The position numbers and the translations under genes were made by a program. DNA of 64,000 nucleotides from Leptolyngbyaceae cyanobacterium clean351 (GTDB lineage: Bacteria; Cyanobacteriota; Cyanobacteriia; DAIDHW01), in contig DAIDHW010000007.1 in assembly GCA_027451865.1 (NCBI GenBank), positions 1-64,000 of the forward strand. The letters run 5' to 3'. Below are positions 45,974 to 53,490 of the stretch, piece by piece (within the stretch, counting starts at the first letter, position 1; each line of letters starts with the position of its first letter). The notes under the pieces are model-generated. The model saw only the letters and a program-made list of their open reading frames with translations, had not been told where the DNA came from and did not search any database.

Positions 45974-46207
45974 TCACCCCCGCACTAACTCCCACAAGCC
46001 GGGATCCTCCCTTGCTGGAATAAAGGTGTAACGGCAGGTGAAGAACAGGGTAACCTGCATTTGCAACACGGCAGTGTGCTCCTCTTTGACTATCCAGCGG
46101 TACTTGTGTTGAATGCCCCCTTGATTGGAGTTAAGGTGCTCAGCCTAGGCAATGAGAGTACGGGGCACGTTATCGCCAGGCCAGTTAGAGGGTGATAATA
46201 CCACCAC
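45974..46207 (-). pseudogene. Small interrupted gene of unknown family
   Basis: Read leftward from GTG at 46207, with AGGAGG five bases upstream, the frame runs 20 codons to a TAG (46145-46147) and then 56 more codons to TGA at 45974. The text after the stop, HKYRWIVKEEHTAVLQMQVT then LFFTCRYTFIPAREDPGLWE, looks like genuine protein. A single CAG- or GAG-to-TAG change would explain the break. I do not recognise the family. It sits at the old, left end of the CRISPR locus, 50 bases from a relic repeat. Confidence 0.5.
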
Positions 46208-46258
46208 GTAAGCCTCCTATAGGTTAGTTACTATTATTATAATACAAATCCCCAGAGT

Positions 46259-46294
46259 CATGCCATTCAATTGATGTCGCCAGCGAGTGGGGAC
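46259..46294. repeat. Relic CRISPR repeat near the array
   Basis: CCATTCAATTGATGTC, then GCCAGCGAGTGGGGAC: the array repeat with changed first bases (CATG for GTTT) and one C-to-G change that weakens the hairpin. It is 318 bases from the first array repeat, far more than one spacer. It marks the ageing, distal end of the array. Confidence 0.85.
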
Positions 46295-46611
46295 TACATA
46301 CTCAATCGTTTTCGCCTTGGAGCCTGTAACCCCCGTCTACGAGTATGAGTACATATGTGTACAGCACACCGTATACCGAGAGCGTTAACACGACCGACTT
46401 GTCATCACGTACCGTTTGGCCTAGCACGCGGTGTCTGATACCCCACGTAGCTATTTTGGGTCAAACAACTGCGCCACTCTTGGAGGCTATAGACCGTGTC
46501 TGGATCGGTATACCAACTTCCCGGTTTGTAAGGCATATCGCCTCCTCCATCGATTTACAGTCCCATTGTAGGACGTTTGCATCATCTCCGACAATCTGCC
46601 GATGTTTCCAT
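46295..46611. other. Non-repetitive insert at distal end of array
   Basis: 317 bases between a relic repeat and the first array repeat. Composition is noticeably less GC-rich than the window. No gene, repeat remnant or mobile-element end was recognised. Its length is close to what four or five spacer-repeat units would occupy, but no internal repeat is visible. Just before the array GTTTCCATTC appears once at 46604-46613, followed by a second CCATTC at 46616, suggesting a small duplication in the terminal repeat. Confidence 0.5.
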
Positions 46612-48458
46612 TCGTCCATTCAATTGATGTCCCCAGCGAGTGGGGACGCGGACCTGGCCCTTGCCGGGAAGGTGGCCGATTTCTTGGGTTTCCATTCAAT
46701 TGATGTCCCCAGCGAGTGGGGACCAGGAAGGTATCCAGGCTGGCTCCCGCGTTCACCCAAGTTTCCATTCAATTGATGTCCCCAGCGAGTGGGGACTCCG
46801 TTGTTCTCCGGATACTACCGGGAACTTTTGAGGTTACGTTTCCATTCAATTGATGTCCCCAGCGAGTGGGGACATAGTAGAGCCCAAAACTGGCTCGGTC
46901 AAAAAAGAGATTGTTTCCATTCAATTGATGTCCCCAGCGAGTGGGGACGTTCTCTCCTTTCGAGGAGAAATCTCCCCCTTCAAAAGTTTCCATTCAATTG
47001 ATGTCCCCAGCGAGTGGGGACATGGAAAGTTCGACAGCAAAGGACGCTGGTACCCCAGGTTTCCATTCAATTGATGTCCCCAGCGAGTGGGGACCTAGCC
47101 CTGGACGAACTAATCAAGGAAATCAGTGGCCAAGTTTCCATTCAATTGATGTCCCCAGCGAGTGGGGACAAGGTAAACTCAAACCCGCTTCCGGGGCGGG
47201 TCCCCCGTTTCCATTCAATTGATGTCCCCAGCGAGTGGGGACCTTAAGCAAATCAATGCGCAGTACCACTTGGCCAGGCAGAAAATGTTTCCATTCAATT
47301 GATGTCCCCAGCGAGTGGGGACAATCAGGTTCTGGTTGGCGGCGTAAGCTGTGCTGTCCCCCTGGTTTCCATTCAATTGATGTCCCCAGCGAGTGGGGAC
47401 AGGGGATAACAGACGAGCCCAAGACGGGGTTAGTCAAGAGTTTCCATTCAATTGATGTCCCCAGCGAGTGGGGACGGGCTACGGGGTGACCCGGTTTCCG
47501 CAATTCCCCAAACGGTTTCCATTCAATTGATGTCCCCAGCGAGTGGGGACCTGAACGTTACCTCGCATTGAAGAACCGTCAAGTTGACCCTGGTTTCCAT
47601 TCAATTGATGTCCCCAGCGAGTGGGGACACTCAAGGGCCGTACTATTTACGTGGTCTTCGACCAGGATTGTTTCCATTCAATTGATGTCCCCAGCGAGTG
47701 GGGACCACCCCCCACTAAGGAGAACCAATGGAAGCCCTAACTCAACAGTTTCCATTCAATTGATGTCCCCAGCGAGTGGGGACCAAAAAGGCAATTGGCA
47801 GTATTTGGGTATCTGCCCAGATGTTTCCATTCAATTGATGTCCCCAGCGAGTGGGGACAATACCGTCTAACGCTAAAGCGGCTTATCTTGAGCCGGTTTC
47901 CATTCAATTGATGTCCCCAGCGAGTGGGGACACAGTAACGGCTAGCGGCTGGTACTAAGAGTGGTACTAAGTTTCCATTCAATTGATGTCCCCAGCGAGT
48001 GGGGACCGCTTGAGAGCCACCCGAGATGCTAGGCCAAATCCCTGTTTCCATTCAATTGATGTCCCCAGCGAGTGGGGACCGTGGAATAACTGCGGTAGCC
48101 ATAATAATATTTCGATCTAGTTTCCATTCAATTGATGTCCCCAGCGAGTGGGGACTGCTCTGCATGTCGCAGAGGAGTACGGGGTAGAGGTCGCGTTTCC
48201 ATTCAATTGATGTCCCCAGCGAGTGGGGACATGGTAGTAGACCTTGCCCCAGAAAAGGTCTGCCTCGTAAGTTTCCATTCAATTGATGTCCCCAGCGAGT
48301 GGGGACAAGACGGAGCCTTCCGTCTGGGACCAGCCACGGACCTCCAAGTTTCCATTCAATTGATGTCCCCAGCGAGTGGGGACGTGGAAGAAAGGGGCGG
48401 GATGCCTGTACTGGGCAAACATGTTTCCATTCAATTGATGTCCCCAGCGAGTGGGGAC
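46612..48458 (-). CRISPR. CRISPR array, 25 repeats of 36 bp, 24 spacers
   Basis: The repeat on the plus strand starts GTTTCCATTC and ends in the hairpin CCCCAGCGAGTGGGG plus AC. Copies begin at 46612 (5' end degenerate), 46688, 46761, 46838, 46913, 46986, 47059, 47134, 47207, 47287, 47365, 47440, 47515, 47593, 47670, 47748, 47823, 47896, 47971, 48044, 48120, 48195, 48271, 48348 and 48423. From 46688 on they look identical. Spacers are 37-44 bases and all different. The complementary repeat ends in GAATGGAAAC, a typical crRNA 5' handle, so transcription runs leftward, with new spacers at the right. Spacers of this length with such repeats usually belong to type III or I-D systems, but no cas gene is present in the window. 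Confidence 0.97.
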
Positions 48459-48720
48459 CCTACCCCTATTAGAGCACCATCCAGACTGGATTACAAGTCC
48501 TGTTTGCGACAGGTCGGCAAAGTGACCAGGGCGGCGGGGGAATTTTCCGTGGCCAAAGGGCCAGAACCCTTACCAGAGGCCAAGTCGAGGGGCTCAACGA
48601 GTTTGCTGGCATTGGGGGGATTTTGGCTACCTGTCGCGGATCCACTAATGTTGATAGCAAATGCAGAAGTTTTATTATTAGCTTACAACATGAAATATAT
48701 TTCTTTAGTCAGCCCCCATA
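48459..48720 (-). promoter_or_regulatory. Probable CRISPR leader
   Basis: Sequence to the right of the last perfect repeat, upstream in the direction of array transcription. It contains a strongly AT-rich block at 48668-48712, read leftward as AAAGAAATATATTTCATG, that could hold the promoter about 210 bases from the first repeat. GCGACAGGT occurs in inverted orientation at 48506-48514 and 48629-48637, and CCTGT/ACAGG forms a small hairpin at 48499-48513. Assignment rests on array polarity and composition. Confidence 0.6.
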
Positions 48721-48956
48721 TCCGCGGATAGAGAGGCATGACCAGACCGCCTACAATCAGACCGAGCTTGACCTGGCTATGGTTTGGACCATTCTGTAGA
48801 TTGAGGCGCCGGCATTACAGTCATCCCCGACCAGATGCAATGGGCTTGCCACTAAGGACCATAAAATCACCATAATCACGGGAGGAAAAAGACCCACCCC
48901 TGAAGAAATCGCCTTTTATGAACCCCTAGTGTAAATCAGCGGCGCCGCGCCCGTGG
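48721..48956. other. Possible decayed coding end right of the leader
   Basis: No intact gene. A plus-strand tail ending at TAA 48932-48934 reads HKITIITGGKRPTPEEIAFY then EPLV, which looks like a real protein C terminus. Upstream, coding-like text ITVIPDQMQWACH is in another frame and closed by a stop, suggesting frameshift decay. The family is not recognised. Confidence 0.3.
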
Positions 48957-49172
48957 CTAATCTTTACTAGTAGTCAAGGCAGTAAGTAATAAGTAAATCA
49001 CCCCAGCCGCCAGAGCGACCTGCCAAGCGTGGGGCAGGAGGGTCCAGCGCACCCAGTAACTAAGGCTCTGGAGGATCCAAAAAGCCGAGTTTGCCCCCCA
49101 ACTGAGAGCCTTGAGGATAATATAAATCACCGCTACAAGGCCGATGGCGCGCAGGAAAGGGTTTCTGGACAT
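48957..49172 (-). CDS. Small two-helix membrane protein
   Basis: A 71-residue protein starting MSRNPFLRAIGLVAVIYIIL, with hydrophobic segments at about 8-25 and 47-66 joined by SWGANSAFWILQSLSYWVRW, and a short charged tail SKD. I chose the ATG at 49172; the frame opens farther up to 49229, but the extra 19 residues are polar. The family is not recognised. It lies between the CRISPR leader and the divergent CARF-HEPN gene; a functional link is only positional. Confidence 0.6.
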   Translation of the reverse strand: MSRNPFLRAIGLVAVIYIILKALSWGANSAFWILQSLSYWVRWTLLPHAWQVALAAGVIYLLLTALTTSKD

Positions 49173-49324
49173 AAAAAACTTGCCTAGACTAGGGACTCTG
49201 TACCGGCCCTCCCAAGATACCATGGTCATACCACCATTGGACGACTCTAGTTAATCAATGCTATTAATTCCCAGAGGTCTGCGCCGAGGTTTTTCACCCT
49301 TACTTACCCCCAAAGGCATTTCCC

Positions 49325-50740
49325 ATGAATACTTGGCTGGTAACTACTGGCAGCAGTGACGTCAGATTAACCACTGACCAGCTATGGGACTCCTGGGGTG
49401 AGTGCCAGTTTAAGCCTGCCAAGGTGCGCAATCTTTACAGTGTCCCCTCCCGGGCCCTGGGAATGGTCTATCAAAAACACCCAGACCAGGTGTGGCCGTA
49501 CCTAAGTTTTCCCCTCCTGAAGGAGTTCGCCAGGCAGCTCCAAGCTGATGGAGTTAACCTCAGCCAAATTATCTTCTTCACCACCGACCAGCAGGCCATC
49601 TTTAGTGAACAGGAGCGTGATCAGGGAGAAAAATGCCCCTACTGGAAAGACACCTGCACCCTAGAGCCTGTTTTTCGCCGCCTCTTTGAACAGCTGTACC
49701 CCGGAGCGGTCGTAGTCCCCAAGCTGATCGCCCCCCAAGACCCCCAGGCCGGGGTAGATGATTGGAATGCCATGCTTGACTTAGTAGCAGACCAACTCCG
49801 GGAGGTCACGGCCTCAGGGATTGTCTACGTCAGCCACCAGGCCGGCACCCCCGCCATCTCCTCAGCTTTACAGTTTCGCACCCTGGCAAAGTTTGGCCGG
49901 CAAGTCCAGTTCCTGATAGGCAATGAGTACAGCTCAAGCAAAACTCGTCTAATCAACAGTCCTGCCTACCTGCGCAGTCTCCAGCTGCAAGAAGCTAAGG
50001 CGATGCTCAGACGTCACGACTACACTGGTGTGCGGGACCTCCTCGGCATTGGTTCTCAAGAGGAAATAGCGGCCCCCCTAGAGGCAGCGATTCAGTGGAA
50101 CTTTGCCAACTTTGATCAGTTTGCCCAAAAGATCGGCCGTCAACCCGAATGGTGGCGCATTGGCTATGAAGCCGCCTACTTGGCTACCGTGCGGCTTGAA
50201 CAGGGCAGCCCTACCGAAGCATTCTTCCACGGTTTTCGGGCAGTGGAAGGGTTAATGTTGACCTGGGCGAGTGAGAGATTTGCCGCCCACATTGAAGAGC
50301 CCAAGCGCTCCTGTCCATTTCTGAAGCAATCGATTCTTGAGGAGTTGCCTAACTATCTTCGGGCGCAAGGGGATAAGCGTGATGAGCGTAGGCAAAGGCT
50401 AAGGGAGTCTCTCCTGGGTGATGGCAGAATCGAACTATCTAGCTTCCAACTCTACGAGCTCCTGCGCGAAGGTCAGCCAGAGGGCCAGGAGCTATGTTCA
50501 GACCTGGAAACCTTCGAAAATAGGATTGCTCCTCGACGCAACCTTCTGTTCCACCGTCTGCGGGGATTGGAGACCAAAAAACTCCTTGAAGAATGGAAAG
50601 TAAAGACTGAGCAGGAGTGGAGAGACCGCCTGTTAAGGCTACTGAATTTTATTAGTGGGGAGAACTTTAGCTCCCTAGAAGCTGCCAGTCACCTACCCGC
50701 GGTACACGCCCAGCTAGGCCAGATGCTTGAGTACCTGTAG
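49325..50740 (+). CDS. CARF-HEPN CRISPR ancillary ribonuclease (Csm6/Csx1-like)
   Basis: A 471-residue protein. The N terminus MNTWLVTTGSSDVRLTTDQL and the later GIVYVSHQAGTPAISSALQF (about 166-185) match the two conserved blocks of CARF domains, which bind cyclic oligoadenylates made by Cas10. The C-terminal helical half carries RNLLFH (R405 to H410), the Rx4H catalytic motif of HEPN ribonucleases. Family knowledge predicts collateral RNA cleavage when a type III complex recognises a target. It is the only CRISPR-associated gene in the window, 0.9 kb right of the array. The exact subfamily is uncertain; it does not look like a canonical Csm6 in its first 150 residues. Confidence 0.78.
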   Translation: MNTWLVTTGSSDVRLTTDQLWDSWGECQFKPAKVRNLYSVPSRALGMVYQKHPDQVWPYLSFPLLKEFARQLQADGVNLSQIIFFTTDQQAIFSEQERDQGEKCPYWKDTCTLEPVFRRLFEQLYPGAVVVPKLIAPQDPQAGVDDWNAMLDLVADQLREVTASGIVYVSHQAGTPAISSALQFRTLAKFGRQVQFLIGNEYSSSKTRLINSPAYLRSLQLQEAKAMLRRHDYTGVRDLLGIGSQEEIAAPLEAAIQWNFANFDQFAQKIGRQPEWWRIGYEAAYLATVRLEQGSPTEAFFHGFRAVEGLMLTWASERFAAHIEEPKRSCPFLKQSILEELPNYLRAQGDKRDERRQRLRESLLGDGRIELSSFQLYELLREGQPEGQELCSDLETFENRIAPRRNLLFHRLRGLETKKLLEEWKVKTEQEWRDRLLRLLNFISGENFSSLEAASHLPAVHAQLGQMLEYL

Positions 50741-50962
50741 CACTAGGGCAATCGCCTCACGTGGGGCAGCAATAGGGAGTGGTCCCGTGGGGGGGAAAGC
50801 CCAGCCGCTATAGTCTATTAGTATTATCAAACGACATACAGAACCCCCTTCCATGGACTGTTTCTGAGGTAACTAGGTTCACCCAGACACCCCCGCGTGG
50901 CGACATACCGGCGCCAATAGGGATAACATTGAATCTGGGTCTCATCTTTCCCCGCCTTCCCC

Positions 50963-52699
50963 ATGACTGCCTCCCTATCCCTATTCACCCGTGCCCCCGG
51001 ACCGCAGCGGCTGTTTTGGTTTGGTCTGAGTATAGGCTTTGCCATCTTCTATGCCAGCCTTGACCTTAAGCAAGCCTTCGCCCATGAGTACGTAGTGCAA
51101 GGGGATACTCGCGCCTACCTGGTAGCTCTTTCAGGTTTGCTAGGGGGGAATCTGGTCCCCCACGACTGGATTGCAGACTACTATGCCTCCGTTAGTCCCT
51201 GGGGGTTTACCCAACTCTACCTGCTGATGGCTCACCTGGGAGTGGCACCCTTATTATTCAGTAAGATCCTGCCCCTGTTTCTGGAGGTGGCCGCTACTAT
51301 TTACGGGTTTTTCCTAGTCCAGGAAATGTTTCCTGTTCCCCTAGCGGGCTTTATCGGGACCCTACTCCTTAATCAAGGTCTTGGTATTCACGATGATATA
51401 GTTTCCGCCACCCCCAGGGGATTTATCTATCCTCTTTTACTCGGTTTTATGTATTATCTAGCCCGCAGCAGCTGGCCAGGGGTAGCCTTATTTTCTCTTC
51501 TGTTAGGATTATTCTTCCCCATTGGGGTCCTTTTGAGTTCCGCGCTTCTAGCTTTGAGACTAGTCATGGCTTGGTTAGGCTGGCGGCCGCGGGAGCTGCC
51601 GGTCTACATTGCCGGTCTGACTGTTTCCCTAGCTGTAGTCCTTTCCTATCTGCTCAGTGAATCTCAGTTTGGGCCTACAGTCACCGCTGCCATGGCCAGG
51701 CACTGGCCGGAATACCAGCCCCATGGTCGTTGCCCTTTTTTCAACCCTAATCCTTGGATCTATTGGTTTCGCGGTTCTGGCAGTAGCTTCCGTTTAGCCA
51801 TCAACCCCCCTGCTACCGCCTTAGCCTTCCTGCTGCCTTGGCTGCCGCGATTTCGGACCAGATTGCCCCTAGGCCAAAAGCTCGGCCCCGCGGTCTGGCT
51901 GCTGCCGGAACTCGCTTTGGTTTCCTTAGCCTGGTTCTTTGCAGCCCAGGCCCTTCTATTTCAACTTTATCTCCCCTCCCGCTACACCGAACACAGCTTT
52001 CGGATCATTCTGGCTTTAGCCGGGGGGATTGCCCTAGTGATCCTCGCGGACGGGGTACTAAACTGGGTTAGCCAATCTCCTGCCCTCGGCAAAACCCTAG
52101 CAGGCTGGGGTGCACTTCTCGGGGTGGGCTTGACTACAGTCTTTTACCCGGCCCTGTTTTGGTCCCCCTTTTTCCCGATTACCCTGGATGTAGTGAGCCC
52201 CTACCCAGCCCTATACGAATTTTTCCGTAACCAGCCTAGTCATACCCTGGTGGCCTCCCTGGCCGATGAAGCCAATAATGTGCCAGTGTTTGCCCAGCGG
52301 TCAATCCTGGTGGGATGGAAGTACGCTGACCCCTACCACCTACGCTACTACCAAGAGATCCGGGAACGGGCCACAGACTTGATCAAGGCCCAGTACAGCC
52401 CCACCATGGCTGAGCTGGAACTATTCCAGCTAAAGTACCCCATCACCCACTGGCTCCTGGACGAGTCGGCCTTTGACCGGGGTTATCTGGAAGCTAACCA
52501 ATGGATTCAGCAATACCAGCCAGCAGCGGCCAAGGCCGAGGCCCTGATCAATCGGGGCCTCAAGCCAGCCATAGCTGAGCGAGTCGAGCACTGTACCGTC
52601 CTGCACACCCAGGGGTTAATCGTCCTCGATGCTCCCTGTCTAACTAATAGCCCTGCCCGGCACTCCCACCACCCCGCAACTAATTTACTGACCGAGTGA
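50963..52699 (+). CDS. Polytopic membrane protein, possible GT-C type
   Basis: A 578-residue protein with about eleven hydrophobic helices. After the first helix comes YVVQGDTRAYLVALSGLLGG with an Asp pattern, and a soluble C-terminal ~130 residues (VVSPYPALYEFFRNQP, SILVGWKYADPYHLRYYQEI). Layout and length suit a lipid-linked-sugar glycosyltransferase of the GT-C kind or a related envelope protein. Its stop overlaps the start of a family 2 glycosyltransferase (GTGA), so they are probably one functional unit. Confidence 0.6.
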   Translation: MTASLSLFTRAPGPQRLFWFGLSIGFAIFYASLDLKQAFAHEYVVQGDTRAYLVALSGLLGGNLVPHDWIADYYASVSPWGFTQLYLLMAHLGVAPLLFSKILPLFLEVAATIYGFFLVQEMFPVPLAGFIGTLLLNQGLGIHDDIVSATPRGFIYPLLLGFMYYLARSSWPGVALFSLLLGLFFPIGVLLSSALLALRLVMAWLGWRPRELPVYIAGLTVSLAVVLSYLLSESQFGPTVTAAMARHWPEYQPHGRCPFFNPNPWIYWFRGSGSSFRLAINPPATALAFLLPWLPRFRTRLPLGQKLGPAVWLLPELALVSLAWFFAAQALLFQLYLPSRYTEHSFRIILALAGGIALVILADGVLNWVSQSPALGKTLAGWGALLGVGLTTVFYPALFWSPFFPITLDVVSPYPALYEFFRNQPSHTLVASLADEANNVPVFAQRSILVGWKYADPYHLRYYQEIRERATDLIKAQYSPTMAELELFQLKYPITHWLLDESAFDRGYLEANQWIQQYQPAAAKAEALINRGLKPAIAERVEHCTVLHTQGLIVLDAPCLTNSPARHSHHPATNLLTE

Positions 52700-53430
52700 A
52701 AATCAGCGTAGTCCTGCCGGTCTACAACGAATCCCTGTGCATTAGCCAAACCCTAGCGGCAGTAGTGGAATACGTGCACAGACATCCTAACTACGAATTT
52801 TTGTTCGTAGACGATGGCTCACGGGATAATAGTGCCCTGCTCCTGGAGGAGGGTATTGCCCGCGCGGGTTTTTCACAGATACGTCTGCTGCGCTCCCCCG
52901 TTAATCGCGGTAAGGGCCACGCCGTCAAGACCGGCATCAGTCAGGCTCGGGGGCAGTACGTGTGCTATCTGGACAGCGATCTGGCTTATTCTCTAGACCA
53001 TCTGGATCTGTTAACAGAGAAACTTGCCGACTTTGACCTGGTCATGGGCTGTCGCAACCTGGTACCGGCGAGCTTACACCAACCGCGCCCCCTGCGGCGC
53101 CTCTCGGGGCAAATCTACAACCTCATGTCTCGTCTCATCCTCGGTTTACCCTACCGGGACATGCAAGCTGGCCTCAAGGGATTTCGGGCCGACGTAGCCC
53201 AAGACCTATTCGGCTGCCAGTTGTTAAGCGGCTTCTCCTTTGACGTGGAGCTAATCTACCTGGCCTGGCGACGGGGCTACCGGATCGGGGAAATTCCCGC
53301 CCACATCAGCCCGACTCACCGGTTCAAGGCCTCCCAAGTAGACCTAGTGAAGGACTCATGGCAAATGTTTCTGGATCTATTTCGGATTCGGTTTAAGACC
53401 AAGCACAAAAAGCGAGCTTTTGTACTGTAA
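52696..53430 (+). CDS. Family 2 glycosyltransferase (dolichol-phosphate-sugar type)
   Basis: A 244-residue GT2 enzyme that would transfer a hexose from a nucleotide sugar to a polyprenyl phosphate. ISVVLPVYNES at the start, FLFVDDGSRDNS, RGKGHAVKTGI, YLDSDLAYSLDHL (metal-binding DxD-like) and DMQAGLKGFR are conserved in Dpg/ALG5-like enzymes. It has no membrane helix of its own. The start is GTG at 52696, overlapping the membrane protein stop. The pair fits a sugar-donor synthase feeding a membrane transferase. Confidence 0.85.
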   Translation: MKISVVLPVYNESLCISQTLAAVVEYVHRHPNYEFLFVDDGSRDNSALLLEEGIARAGFSQIRLLRSPVNRGKGHAVKTGISQARGQYVCYLDSDLAYSLDHLDLLTEKLADFDLVMGCRNLVPASLHQPRPLRRLSGQIYNLMSRLILGLPYRDMQAGLKGFRADVAQDLFGCQLLSGFSFDVELIYLAWRRGYRIGEIPAHISPTHRFKASQVDLVKDSWQMFLDLFRIRFKTKHKKRAFVL

Positions 53431-53490
53431 AAGACTGGGGACTAGGGCTTTAATGGTAAAATCGAGGGAAGACCTCAGTGTGCCGCCTCC

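Larger units (their letters stand above)
45783..46258. other. Stretch between secreted protein and relic repeat
   Basis: Holds an interrupted small gene (45974-46207), a perfect 16-base palindrome GCTCCCACGTGGGAGC at 45951-45966, and an AT-rich promoter-like spot (TTACTATTATTATAATAC near 46227-46244). The rest, 45783-45950, shows nothing I recognise. Confidence 0.5.

Noticed and set aside
46612-48458. Rightward transcription of the array
   Set aside because: The rightward repeat would end in a GC hairpin plus AC rather than a GAAAC-type handle, and the degenerate repeats would then be at the leader end.
48469-48660. Leftward 63-codon frame in the leader
   Set aside because: Pro/Ser-rich text overlapping the leader, no ribosome binding site; not supported as a gene.
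46345-48731. Many open frames across the CRISPR array, with translated repeats such as SIQLMSPASGD or PTRWGHQLNGN
   Set aside because: They are translations of the 36-bp repeat in different frames, with no ribosome binding sites and random spacer text; not genes.
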